Origin: Galaxea fascicularis | Taxonomy: Eukaryota > Cnidaria > Anthozoa > Scleractinia > Euphylliidae | DNA length: 64,000 bases | Assembly (NCBI GenBank): GCA_948470475.1 | Contig: OX419347.1 | Location: 18,520,175-18,584,174, forward strand | Direction: 5' to 3' | Shown here: piece by piece, positions 14,201 through 26,900 of the stretch | Layout: each line of letters begins with the position of its first letter | Position numbering within the stretch: position 1 is the stretch's first letter | Made by a program: the position numbers and the translations under genes | Notes under the pieces: generated by a model | The model's database searches: none | What the model was told of the DNA's origin: nothing | Seen by the model: the letters and a program-made list of their open reading frames with translations, nothing else

Positions 14201-17200
14201 AAAGTTGTAGACCACAAAATGTCAGTAGGGTGAGTCCTTCTCATGAGTGTGAGCAAAAGAGTATAATTTGAGGGGAAGGGGGAGAGAAGAGATGGTCCAG
14301 TGAGACAAGAGGGTTCAGATGACATAAAATTTTGTTGTCAATAAGTTATTTGTCATGTATTGTACTTAGGACCTTGCTTAACTAATTGAAGTGTGTTGGA
14401 AGTTATCAGTGTCCTGGGCTGTTTCCAACCTTGTCTGTTATCAGTTGTGTTGGTTTTGCTACTTAGCTTTGAAGTAACCTGCTTGTATTTTTCATAGTTC
14501 TGCTTTTGACAGACAAAACAATAGAAGCTCATATTTTAAGCCAGTGTGGGCTTGCCTCTAACCAGTTAATTTTGAAATTTTGTTGACAAGTTTTTGCTGG
14601 GATTTTCCTGCCACTCATTTATTGTGGTTGGTTTTATTCAATTTGTCTTTTCCCTTTTGATTTCTTAATTCAAGAATCTAAGATCTTATTATGGAAACAT
14701 TACATAACCTTTGTGATCTTTTAAGTGTTAGGAGACAATTTCTTTCTTGCAAAAGCAATAACTTGTAAAACATACAAGGGACGATAGTCTTGATACATTT
14801 TTATATTCTCACCACCTAAAATCACACAAACTCAAGAACGTTCCTCAATTCCTGTTTGCTGGAAAACTCCAGTTTAAAGTTAGCTCTCATTGATTTTTAT
14901 TCTTTGTACTGGTGATTGTACTTACAGTGTACTGAATGATGCATATGAAAGCTGCGGATATGAAATCAATTGAAGAATGATTGTCGCAGTTATGATCGCA
15001 ATTTTTAAAAAAAACAGTGTACTGTTAGTACATATGAAATAGAGTACTATGCAAAAGTCTTGCTCAGATCTTTATATCATTGCATTCTATTGTACATAAA
15101 CAGCATCATCCAAGGATAGCTCCAATTTTGATGCTCTCACTGTTGGATTTAATGTGCCCATTTAAACGTAAGATCCTTTATTTATTGACACCAGGGAGGT
15201 TCAACAATAAAAACTACTTGACATTTGCATGTTAATTTACGGTTTTCTTAAAGAAGGGAATTAAGCCTTCAAAGTTAATGCTAAAATCAGTTTCATGACA
15301 CCTGTTGAGGCAAAATCCCTTATGAGAATAACAGTTTGCTGACATTGTTTGGCAAGGGGTAGTCGGAAAGATTGCACCAAGGTTAAGGTTATAGTCTAGT
15401 GTCTTTTTGTGGGGTATGTCTTTTATATTCAGTATTCAACAGTTAGACTAAATCCTCTGTGATTGTTAGATTTTTCCCTTCCCTCTGGAGACATCCAGAA
15501 TTTGTTTGTGATGAGAGACAAATTGAAACTTCCCTGCAGTGATCTCTATATGGTCAAAGTGTGTTGAGTTAAAAATAAAATGTTGTTTATGCCCTGAAAA
15601 TCATTCGATTTATCACCTGTTGCATGAAGATTAAATATCCTTTGTTGTCTCAATTGTTCTAATCACTAGTATTACACAAGAGCTGTTACGATAACAATAT
15701 GAGTCGGTGACAGTGTTGATATGTCCCAGCTTTGAGGGGATCAAAGGGTTTGTTGTTCCAACCTCTATGTTTGGCATGATTATCACGTGTATGTATTGTC
15801 TGAGATGTTATTGAATCAGTTTAATTGGCTGGGATCACAATGCTCTTTGTACTGAGTTTGTTAATCTTGGCACTCAAACAATAGTTGGCACAAGATGGTT
15901 ATTGGTTTTAAAGTTATTTAATAACAGATGTCTCAGGTTATCCAGCTTAGTCAGCAGAGAGTCATCTATAAATTCACCTGGTTAGTTGCTTTATTAGAGC
16001 TTAGCTTGTGTGTGGACAATTTTTTCTCTTCATCTGAGATGTGTACATTAGAAAATGTTTTACCAAAGTTGTGGGATCAGAAAGACTTAAACTTTGGGTA
16101 GGACCTATTCTTTTGGATTAAGTTTCTCGTCTGTAGTTTTAGCATTATTGTTGTCGTTGTTTCCCTTATTTCTCAACCATGCCAAGACCTTTGTTTTTCT
16201 GGCAAGAAATGTACTCCCAACACCTGAGTTTGATGTGATTATTGCTGTAATTCCTGCAAGTTTGAATGAATGTACTTTAAAACAATGCCTGCCAATAAGT
16301 TGTCGTTCAGTTCAGTTCAGTTCATTTGCCATTTCATAATATACAAATTATGAAATTTGAATGTATCAAAATATTGTAAGTTTGAACATCAATGTCAGAC
16401 TTCAACTGGTAGGGTCACCCAAAAAATTTAATGCAACTAGATGAAGGAATGTTGAAATGCAGTGTTTAATTTTGTTTTGTGCAGCTAAAGATCATTGTGT
16501 TTGTTCCTAGATTTGAATTTGTGTTTTTATAAAATCTTGCTTCTTTCTCTTTCAGCTTTCTGTCCATGGGAGATGGTATGTAAAAATCATAACTTGACCT
16601 CATATGTACTTGTCATTTGATTTTGTATGTACCTCAAACTATCTTTGGAAAAAAACTATGATGTAGATTGCATCATCAAGAGAAAAATCTTTGCAATCGA
16701 GTGTTTACTATGCAGTTAATTGAAATTCATCAAGACTCAACTGGTTTTGTATTACATGCCAACTGAAAAAAGTATCATTGTGTAAATTCAAATAGGAGTC
16801 AGGCTTTTCAGTCTTGTAAAATATGTTGTTTTGTTTTGATGATTCAGTGTTGCGTAGTAAAATTTGTGCAACTCAGGCAGTAAAATGATCTGTCCTATTT
16901 TGTTGTATTTGTATTTGGTTACCAAAAATAATGAAATTTGCAGGTTGTAACTTAAGATACTGTTGATTATAAAATTAGATTGCCATCACCTTTGACCCAT
17001 GGTAGGCGGATCTTAAGCTCAAGGATAATTGTTGTTCAAGTGTGTTATTTATGCTTGTGTCACCTTCAAAAAAATTAACAGCAAGCCTACTGTCACAGTC
17101 AAATTTAATTGATGTAAAGAATTGCCAATGATCTGTAAGTTTTCTTATCTTGATTGACTTCCTGCTTGATGGGATCTGCTGCAATACCCCTGTCAGATAC

Positions 17201-20200
17201 ACTGTCAAATTCTCTCCTTGTAGATGTAAAGATCAGACACAAACATTTTAGCTATGTGATGGCTTCCTTGGAACAAAATCTTGCTGTACTAGGGATATAG
17301 CTCAACTGGTATCTTATAATACTTGGTTGTACTTGCAGATTCACATGACAGTTTGAATTTTGGAGGAGTGCAGGGTGATATGAGGTCATTTGGAGCACAG
17401 TTCCATGTAAGTAAATGAAATTATTTGTAAGAACCACTTTTGCCTTCATCAGCACAAACGTACACTTCAGTGACTGAGGTCTTGTTCTGGGGATGCAAGA
17501 CCAGTAGAATGCATGTTAGCTTGAATGGACAGAACATCCTTTCCTCTATCCTTTTTGGTAGATTTCTTTAAGTTGGAGGTATAGCAATTTCCTTCTGGAA
17601 CAAAGTGACAGATTTTCTTGATTTACATATGCATATTTTCTTCAAGTCGTAATTTTTATGAAATTGTACAACTAGTTTGTAGTAGGGCTAACATAAAGAC
17701 AAAACGTTCTTAAAATTGTATTGGACACCTGCCTTGATTTAAATCTACAGAAATATTTACTTTCTACACATACAGTATGGTGAAGAATTCAGAGACTGTT
17801 TACAATCTTGTTTGTTCATGCATGAAATTTAATTTTGCCTTGTAAACTTGCATTTTGCTCCCAGAAAGTCTTGGAAAATACATTTTTGAGACTTCTTCAT
17901 ACACTGCAACCAGTAGGTGTGATGCACATCTTTCTGAACTCTTTAAAACCAAGTGGAAATTAAGCCAGTTATAGAGATGTTGATATCATTAATTCTTTCC
18001 CTTTTAAGGTGGCCTGTACTTGTACCAAAGTACAAGTTTTAAATTCATTTTTCCAAGAAAGACTTTCTGTTAGATGCAATTTTATTCTCTTATGTTTGAA
18101 AGGATGGCTGACTCTAAAATTAGAGTAGGGGTCTGAATAGAGAAAATAGTGAGCAAGGGACATGGATGGGGAGAATGGGAAAATGGGAAATTATTAGTAA
18201 TGATGTCAGGAAGGAATGGACTGGATTGTTCTTGTTGGCTAATTTCAGTAGCTATCAACTCTGACTTACATTATATACCCTGCTTCTACATAGTTTTAGT
18301 AAAGCTTTTACCAGGCAGAAAAATGTAGTTAATGGAATTTGACTCTGTGGGCTTAAGGAGGTTAGGGAAGTATGCCCATTCTTATGCTTAAGGCTGTAGC
18401 TGAAGCCTTATTCAGAAATAAAGGCACTTTATTCATACAGTACCGGTCAATTGTAAGTTGTATGTTCTGTGTAAAGGACTTTATGGTTGGAATACATGTT
18501 TGTTGCATAAATGTCTGCAGATATACATGTATCTTACCTCAGTCTGGGTTGGTTCTTGTTTTTTGTGAGCTTTATTCATAGTGAGTGTTTTTATTGTGTC
18601 TTTATTGGTTGTTATACAGTTTTACCTATTGGTTATAATTAGACTGTCTTGGTATAAAAGCTTTTGTATACCACAGTATTGCATGAAAGACAGCATGGTA
18701 GCCCTTTCTAAGCATCTGTGCAGCAACTTCTTGGAAGCTCTAGGCATGCTTATGTCTTAGTTTCATCTTAGACCTTTGCTCTTATCTTGTCCGATCCAGC
18801 CCATGTGATTGGAATAGCAATCAAGTATTTATCGCAAGTTAAGAACACATTTTCTTAACTATATTGTCTGGGACAGATAATTTAATATTTCATTTAATGT
18901 TTTGCATCTTTGCAGCCTTATGTATCCAGCTCACAGTCTCCACCATCCAGTAGCCCCCAGCCTTCTTACAGTCCCCAGCCTCCAGCATACCCTCAAAACA
19001 TTCCTGCATCATACTCACCCACCTCCACACCTGCTAGCAGGAATAATTCAATGTCTCCGGTCAGTTCTACACCTTATGACCATGTAAGTGAATTTTCATT
19101 TTCACCCAAGTTGAGTTCAGTTTTATGAAGAAGCATCTTATCCAGGGGATGGGGTAAAATAGTGATACTCCTTGCTGTTACATATTGGGTAGCCTGTTGG
19201 TGGGATCAGATCTAAAGGCCAAGACTGGTGGTAATCCGTGTCATTTCATCCAAGTGGGTATACTGTGATGGAATTGCATGCAACAGTGTATGTGGGGGAA
19301 CATTTGGTTTTCTGTAATGATCTAGCATTCTATCTAGGAGGGCAGTGAGGAGCAAGTTTGAAATTGCATCTTGATTTTGGGGATTGTAGTAACACAAGAA
19401 AATAATGAGTCCTTCAGAAACATAACTGAAAATTGTAATGATTTTCTCAACAGTGTACCACTTATAGTGATGGATCCGCCCAAGGTCCTTCATCCTCCTC
19501 TCCAAATATGTACATGTCTCGTTTACCCACGATTCCAAGCACATCAGAGTACCCTGGTGACTGGGGATTTGAGATCTCGTTTGGCCCATTGACAGAGTCG
19601 GCTTCAAAATCTGCCACTTGGACCTACTCCGATGTGTGCAAGAAGCTGTATGTCAATCTGTCCAGCTTTTGTCCAATCAAATTCAAGACACACATGACTC
19701 CCCCTCCAGGAACTGTGTTGAGGGCCGTGGCTGTCTTCAAGGGATCTACAAACCTGCATGACATTGTCAAGAGGTGTCCTAATCACATGGAAAGCTCAAA
19801 TGATGGTATGATAGTTTTCTGCTGAATTCCCTTTAAAAGGGTCCTGAACACATTGTAATCCGTTAGTGGCTTGTTTTATCCTCCAGGCCCTGGTTGTTCA
19901 AACGTTGGATAGCGCTATCCACCGGATAAATCACTATCCAGCGGATAAGTAATGGAAAGCTAATTGCACTATCCACTGGATAGATATTTATCTGGTGGAT
20001 AGCGCTATCCAACCTTTGAACAACCGGGGCCAGTAGTTTAAGGAGAGCAGAAGAATGGCACTGTTATAATATCTACAACTGTATTCTCTTATCACTTTAT
20101 TTACAGTTTCCATCTTTTTTTTTTTCAGGCTCTGCTCCAAAAGATCAGTTCATCCGCAGCAACAACCCAGCTGCTCACTATCACACTTGTCCAGAGTCTA

Positions 20201-23200
20201 TGAGACACTCAGTTATACTGCCTTACAATGGACCACAAGGTAATGCATTTTTAAGTCTTTGTCAATCTTATAGTGAAAATTTGAACAGGGACTTGTTTAT
20301 GATACAAATTTACATTGTAAATTGTTTTGCAAATTGGCAAGCACAAGACCATAATGGGTTGTGTTGTACAAATCACACCTTCCAGTATTTTTTTATTCTT
20401 TGTTTTAGTAATTCTAGCTAAAACGTTTCTTTTACTTTGTAGTTGGAACAGAGTATGTGACCGAAATGTTTGCGTTCATGTGCTTTTCAAGCTGTGCCAG
20501 TGGACCAAGCCGACGCCCAGTGGAAGTTATCTTCACTTTGGAGAGAGATGGCCAGACCCTTGGCAGGCGGGTGGTTGAGATTAGGGTGTGTGCTTGTCCT
20601 GGGCGTGATCGAAAATCAGACGAAAAAGCAGTGTGCGGAGAACCAAGCTCTTCACAGGGTTTGGGCAAGCGGTCTAGAAGAGGTTAGTTTTGGGCTCCCA
20701 GAGTCTTAACCCCAAAGCCAGCAGCTTGATAAATCGAATGACTATATATCATTACTTTCTTGTTGAAGGTAAATTGTTTACCAGTTTCTTTTACGTCGGT
20801 TTCTTTGTAGGATCAGGCAACAAGGGCCCAGGCTCAAAAAGACGGCGAACAAGTTCACGAACAAGTTCAGATGAAGATTATGTGGTGACAGTAAGTACAA
20901 CAGATGTAATGTTACATTTATGAGTGAAATTTCAAAATGATGATAGCAGAATTGTAACAAGAAATTACTGCTATGTAGAGTGCATTATGAGGCGAAATCT
21001 AATTTTTTGTGTTTCTTATTCTGTTTGTTCCAGACCAGGAATCGTCATGTCTACGAGCTTTTAATGGACTTCAAAGAAAAGCTGGAGGATAAATTTGAAT
21101 TCCTCCATTTACAGAACTTGGACAACTCGCTGTAAGTTAGCACCATTAAAGCTTGTTAACCTCACTGCGAAAAGTTGACTCAATTTCAGAACATCATTCG
21201 TTTAATTTGGTAAAACAATTGAGGGAAATATCTATCTGTTTCTGAACAAAGCAACAGGAGAGCCTGCTCACTGGCTATGTGAAGTTCTGCTCAGGTGCTT
21301 CCCCTTAAAGTGAAACACCCTTTTCAACACACTACCAGCGACGGGAAGAACTGCTTCGTAGTTTTCATTTGCCTTAAAGTAATACTTTACCGAGGATTTC
21401 TGTTGTTGATATTATTTGTAGCTTTGTCTTTTCAGAAAATTGTGTTCAATTATTTTTTTTATTCAACCAAGATGGTTTTGATGGTTGAGTTTTCTCGAGA
21501 TTACCATTAATACCATGAATTGCGAAAGTGCCGGATCAGAATTTTTGTCTTCTTTTGACAAATAAGTTCTTCTGTGTTGGAAGTTTTAACACCTCTCAAA
21601 AGCGCTGATTTCCTCAGCGTAGGATCGTCACTGAAGTTTTCGAGGTTGAAGGACATACTAAGTTTTCGTTAACTGTTAAACGAAATTTCAACGTTTGTGA
21701 TAAACCACAAGTTCAAAGCAAAGATCTCCAGTCTGTGGTTGGGAAAGTGTGATCCAGATTAGGAAGGACATAAAAAAAGAACAATATGTGGCCTACAAAT
21801 GTTTTATTTTTTGTCATGTTTCTGTTGACTCACATGATACGACGATTGTACATAGTAAACAATCTAGCTGTTTTGTTAAATCACAATGAAACTTTGTCAC
21901 TTTTCTGAACATCTTGATCTTTAACTCACCATTGTACCTTGGTAAACCAATATCATAATATTCTTTTAACATCCTTTGGTTCCGGTATAAAAGGGGTAAA
22001 GGACATTTGTGATCCGATATTTCAACCGTTCGTGCCTCCAGCCTGTATTTTTCGTAAACGTGTACTTTAGTCTCGTGAACTTTTCCAAAAAAAGTACTTT
22101 CCCGCTCTTCGTCAAATTGTTCAATTTTCCACTTTGTTTACGGGAACGCGCGAGCTTTAATCTTTAAATTTATCCGGAACAAAGAGCTTATAGATTCTAC
22201 GTTTTCGGAAGCGTGAAGGTTGATCCAAAGACGTTTAAAGTTGTCCTTTAGTAGCATTTCGGTGAAGTAAATGATAATTCGATTGAGGCTTTGAGCTACT
22301 GTTACTTTTGATTCCTAGCTTTCGCCGTTCTACGGCATCATCAGGGAATGGGAAGGAAATATTCTAATTCTAATTCTTATATTCTAATTCCTAAGAATTG
22401 CTCGAAAAACAAATTTCTGCGTGATTATTCGTCACTGTGATCTTAGGAACAAAACAGTTACACGGAAAAAAGCGATCGCATACTCAAATCAATCTACACC
22501 TTGTATTGTATTTCTTTTATCTGACAATTTTATTTGTAGAGTTTCAGTCTTCAATTCTCGGGCAGTGGTTTCCGTGCCCAAAGCCTGTACAGTTTCGTAA
22601 ACATGAACCCTACAACCTCACCCATCTTTAGCCTGTCTGGCATCTTGACCTCAATTGAGAACAATGGATTATCAGCCAGCTTTGTTTTGTAGGTCAAGTG
22701 CAATGAACGTGCCATGTAATGTTGTTACAAAGATTAACACGTGTTTTACGGTGTAGTGTGATTGTTCAATCTTTTGTGTCAGCGGATAGAATAATGGTTT
22801 CACGGACGCAACTGCAATGTATAGTGGTCATGATGGGTCTTATTTAACAAGAATGTGAATAGAAAACATTTTTCTTTTGAAGGAGGAAGTTCTTTCAAAG
22901 TGTTTTTGGCTTCTTTTAGCAAATTTCTTTTAGCAGATTTGTAAGGAAGTGCTTAAGTGACGAAGTGTTTCAAGCAGTTTGTCAGTACTTTCCCACTAGT
23001 CTGCGGTACTGGAAGGGAAAGTTATTGTTCTTTTAAGAACAAAACTGCTCTTAACTGTAACCAGCTGATCTATTCATAACAGAAGCTCTTTTGTTGTGTG
23101 CATCTTTGATTGTCAGTGAAATGATTGAAAAAGGATAAACAGACTGGACATTCACCAGAATAGAGGCGAATTAAAGTTCACTGCAGAGTTGATGCACTAA

Positions 23201-23934
23201 CTCGCTAACTAAGTTACCGGAGTACCTGTCATTACGGTAACCTTTATTTGGTTCTCCTTGGGATGGGATCATTTCAAAGTGTGACCATTCATATTACAGT
23301 TTGTAGGACTTGACGTTTAGAGATGGAAATTAGTTTGAATATAATCTCTTTTAGAATGGTGAGACATATTATTCTTTTTTGTCATCTAAATTTCTCTTCC
23401 GCGTGTTGAGCCCAGGCACATACGCTGAAATGTCACTTGCTGTGCGATTCAACGGCCAAAAATGGTTTTCGGATGAGGTGTAGAGTTAGGATTGTGTTAC
23501 TTTAAGCATTAGGATTTGGTTGAGTATTATTGGTAATTGCTTTATGAAATGACGACCCGGAAATGTGCCCAAACGTGTCGTGTATAGTGTTTTTACTCTT
23601 GCTTACTGTTTTCGAGACAGTAAGAGAATGTGATGTGTTACTAAGTTTTGCTCCGAGTCTGAGGACGAACTGCCATATTGTGACCATTTAAATGAAGGCT
23701 CAGGTTTAACTGTGTGTAGTACTTTCCCTTATTACTGTTAATTTAGTTCTAACCCAAACCTTGACCATTCCAATAAAAGTTGTTTAGTAGCACTTTCCTG
23801 TGTTGCTGTGAATGCTAATTGGCTTTTCCTTTCCACTCAGGGTTCTTAGCACTTCAGAGGACGAGACAGAGCAGCCCTCCACTTCAGGAAGCCCTGGTCC
23901 GGCTTTTAAGCGAGGAGGTCTGTCCTCCATGTGA
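11253..23934 (+). CDS. p53: p53/p63-family transcription factor (10 coding exons)
   Basis: Sequence-specific nuclear transcription factor; family members respond to DNA damage and guard germ cells. Coding exons: 11253-11344, 16556-16575, 17339-17406, 18916-19083, 19454-19805, 20129-20239, 20443-20682, 20811-20890, 21034-21131, 23841-23934. All introns are GT-AG and phases match, giving 440 codons plus TGA. Residues 61-116 are Pro/Ser-rich. The DNA-binding domain spans about 150-332, with zinc ligands C224, H227, C284 and C288 and contact arginines R294, R318 and R325 (human R248, R273, R280). A basic KRRR lies at about 358, and the tetramerisation helix, containing [14 protein letters not shown], at 378-409. 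[14 protein letters not shown] and PQVGTE resemble p63/p73 more than p53. Loop L3 diverges, reading [13 protein letters not shown] where vertebrates have CNSSC.GGMNRRP. The N-terminus has FKHLLADV but no tryptophan of the usual MDM2-binding motif. No SAM domain was found; the protein ends about 30 residues after the helix. Confidence 0.95.
11345..16555 (+). other. p53-family intron 1 (5.2 kb)
   Basis: A long AT-rich intron with no convincing internal exon. It contains a near-perfect short palindrome at 13989-14025. A long first intron before a microexon is where alternative (delta-N type) promoters sit in other p53-family genes, but nothing specific is visible here. Confidence 0.6.
13989..14025. 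repeat. Short near-perfect palindrome
   Basis: The arms AAGTATGACCACTAGAA and TTCTAGTGGTCATACTT pair almost completely around a centre of about 3 bp. It is a single copy in this window, inside p53-family intron 1. Confidence 0.8.
18299..18810 (+). repeat. Dispersed repeat copy 1 (about 510 bp)
   Basis: Collinear with 38957-39615. Shared landmarks include GTAGTTAATGG/GCAGTTAATGG, a GTATGCCCATTCTTATGCT-like block, GGTTGGTTCTTGTTTT, TTTACCTATTGG and CTTTGCTCTTATCTTGTC. The copies are diverged but align end to end. It has no coding capacity and lies in p53-family intron 3. This copy lacks the MITE nested in the other copy. Confidence 0.75.
19888..20029. mobile_element. Foldback MITE, family B copy 1
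   Basis: A 142-bp element whose terminal inverted repeats read CCCTGGTTGTTC and GAACAACCGGGG. Internal GGATAGCGCTATCC blocks pair across the element. It is nearly identical to 39180-39322. The flanks CCAGG and CCAGT may be a decayed target duplication. It lies in p53-family intron 5, between two exons of the DNA-binding domain. Confidence 0.9.
21132..23840 (+). other. p53-family intron 9 (2.7 kb)
   Basis: Separates the tetramerisation-domain exon from the short C-terminal exon. It holds a hammerhead-like motif at 22311-22349. No SAM or other C-terminal domain exon was recognised, though alternative 3' exons cannot be excluded. Confidence 0.6.
22311..22349 (-). ncRNA. Hammerhead-ribozyme-like motif (Penelope/retrozyme type)
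   Basis: On the minus strand the order is ATTCC, CTGATGA, stem II GCCGT-AGA-ACGGC, GAAA, GCTA, GGAAT. This gives the CUGANGA and GAAA core boxes, a 5-bp stem I (AUUCC/GGAAU), a 5-bp stem II and a two-base-pair palindromic stem III (AGCU), with a CUA (NUH) cleavage triplet. One unpaired U precedes stem II. Such minimal hammerheads are known in the terminal repeats of Penelope-like elements, where a short stem III implies activity as a dimer. Here it is an isolated remnant in an intron; activity is unproven. Confidence 0.7.
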
Positions 23935-26900
23935 AGAGGATGGTCGCCGGTGTGTGGTTCGTTGTGCTGTAACGTTCTTTTCGTTTCGCGTTTATGTTTC
24001 CTTTCATTTCGAGTCCAGCATTTGGATGTGTTCGACCTTCTTTTTTAGTAAGCGAAGCTGTGCTTTATTGTAGTTGTATTTAGCGCTAACGCGAAGTCAA
24101 TTTACATATTGTGGCTAATTTGTTTGTTTGTTTTTTTTTTTGTGCTTTTATGATTCAAATGTCGTTTTGTTTCAATGTTTAAAAATAGGGTCTGAATGGG
24201 CATGTTGAAGAGCCACTTTTAGTTCGAAGTTCGATCATTAGGCCAAAATTTCACGATTTCATTGTACACTAAAACGGTTCTCGGCGTACTAAAAACACCC
24301 TAATTTTCTAGCTAACTATGAAACGCTGGCTTGTTCAACCATTCAGATCCTATGAAAACAAAAGGCTTCTTCGTTGCAGAATTAAGCCATAATTTTGGTT
24401 TCAATTTCCAGTGCATGCGCTGGGGAGCTTTCGTTTCTGCAAAGCAACCTTCGCATGTTTTCCAGAGCTGATAATTGGGGTAGTCTTTGATTTTGCAGAG
24501 GAACTCCGATTTAGATTGCTTACACGCTAGGCGTGTTTCAAGCAGTGATTTTTACTGTGATTGATACATTTATCGCTGACGCTTCGTTATACGAAGCTAC
24601 CAGAGCCTTTTAGGTTTGCTTTTAGCACATGATTGTGCAAGCGACTTCTTAATTATGCGCAATGAAATTTTGGTTTTACAGAGTGGAGTTGCTGGGGTTT
24701 GATTTTATGATGATTCTGTATATGCGAACCTATAAAATGAAGCATTTCCAGACATTACTGCTTATAATTTCCAAGTAGTAAACTTTTCTTCTCTGGCAGG
24801 ATTAATCCCAATCTGCCTTTATTGCTGTTGTAAATAACAAAAGCGTTGTGTTCCTCGAAAAGATAGCAGATGTGCCTTGGATTACTTTGCACCTTTTAAT
24901 GGGCACCATCACTTCGGTTTTGCCGTTTTTAAGGTGACGTTTTCGATTTGTCTTTGAGTTCACAAACGGAGAGGGTATTGACACCGCCCCTTTTCTTCCA
25001 AGTCCTACTGTGTAGCAGTTCGATGTTAATATCTTTCAAATCCGCCATCTTAACGAGAAACGCTTTATTTCTTTTAAGCATTTTGTTACCTTTTTGACTC
25101 TTATTTCATACAGAAAGCTACCAAAGAGCTAATTTTTAAGAATATGTTTAATTTCCATATTTCACTCTTCTTTTCGTACCGTTACGTTTGAAAATTAAAA
25201 TGAAAGGAAATGCTATATTTTTATTAGTTCAACAAAGATCCTCGAGGAAAACTGCAGAAAAGCGCAGACGAACTTCAGGAAATTTCATTTTTGTTTTTGT
25301 TTTATTTTTGTTTTCTGTAGGCATGTATCAGTAACAAAGTCAGTGCATTAAAACTTATCGCCTCATGACAAAAACAGCGGTTAAAAAACACTATTCAAAG
25401 TTTTCTGTCCTTCTCGAGGGTTTTGTGGGACATTATCGCGTTGATTTGTCCCTTACCGGGACTTAAAAATGCGCTACTTAGTAGTGGCGCTAAAATTGCT
25501 GTAAATTGAAATAAACATTTCTGGCTGAAATCTTGGGCACTGCCCCTAAAGGAGCGATTGCCTAGGAATATGTGATTGTGGGTTGATTTCGTAAAGAAAA
25601 TCAATAAAAATTAAATGAAAGAAAGTAGTGTGACTTAATTCCTCGAGTGATTTTGTTGGTGAGAAGTGCATGGAAAGCGAACTCTTTCAATTTACCTTAA
25701 CCCCACAAGCAGAACTCTCCCAAAATCCTAAAGGTAATGTCGTCAACTGAAGCCGTTTTTGGCTGATAGGTTTGTCTCGAGATGTTATAATTGTCGAACT
25801 AGACCCTTTTACTGAACAAAACTCGAGGACAAGCCTGGCGTGGAAGTGAAATCAAACAGGTCCAAGTCCAGGGCTTCTATAAGAAATTGAACGTGTTTTC
25901 AGATAGATCAATTCTAAAATCTGGGAATGCTTTTTGGGAATGAGTGAGGGGTTGGTTTGATGTGAAAGTGGGCAACTACATCAAATGTTTCATTGATGTG
26001 GCACGAATCTTTCGTGAATTTAAATAAGCTTTATAGTGACAAAGCTCTTGTCAATATCTTTCAGTAGTCCATTTCTGTCCTCGCCATTTGACAACCATTC
26101 GGATTTTCTCTACCTCCGTTTTCCCCATGCAAATCCTGCTAAATAAGACTGTCTTGCCCAGGGCTTTTGGATAAGAACACATGGTGTCCCGTATGCCTGT
26201 CAATTGTTTGACTGGCAAATTCCCAAAGCTTGGGGTAGACAGTCAATGTGAGAAGTCACTCAAGTACCAGTAATAATACTTGACACTGGCGTGTGCTTTA
26301 TGTTTACTCAACTGGGGCATGCCCAATCTTACACTGAACTGCTTCTTCTCTTTGCTTAAAGATAAATGCGTGTGCAGCTAATGTTTTAAAGCCTCTACTG
26401 AGATGCAACCTGTTTCCTGAGGTACGATTCATTGGTGCTTTTTGCTCGGCTAAGTAAGTCGCAAAATCCAGAGTAGTCTTTTGTGAGCTTAACATTTTGG
26501 CACGAGTGTTAAGGAAGGATAAGCCATAGCGCCAAAATTTGACACTTAAGAATTGAGGACCGCCATTTGGCTGTGCTCCATGCCTGTTATGCTTCTATTT
26601 AAAACCGTAAAACAAACGCCTATTGTTCGCCCCTTTGTTGGGAAGACAGACATGAATGACAGCGATATCAATCTTTGTGTAGGATCGACTTTGATTGGAT
26701 TCATTTGATTTCTTGGTTTAATTTACTTTCCACAACCTTTACCGATGTAACAATACAACGTTCCACACTAATTACATTACCTGCTGCACATAATCATACA
26801 GTGGCGTTCCCGCCAATAACTCAGTATAACTAACCCAGTCCCGGATGTGTGACCCAGCCTCACCAAGGACTACACGCTCATCATTACAGCCTTTAAAACA

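Noticed and set aside
17291..17310. tRNA-like GGGATATAGCTCAACTGGTA
   Set aside because: Resembles an A box only; no B box at the right distance, and a p53-family exon begins 30 bp later.
19212..19607. 131-codon open frame on the minus strand
   Set aside because: It lies antisense across p53-family exon 5, whose plus-strand translation is clearly a p53 DNA-binding domain. The minus frame resembles nothing.
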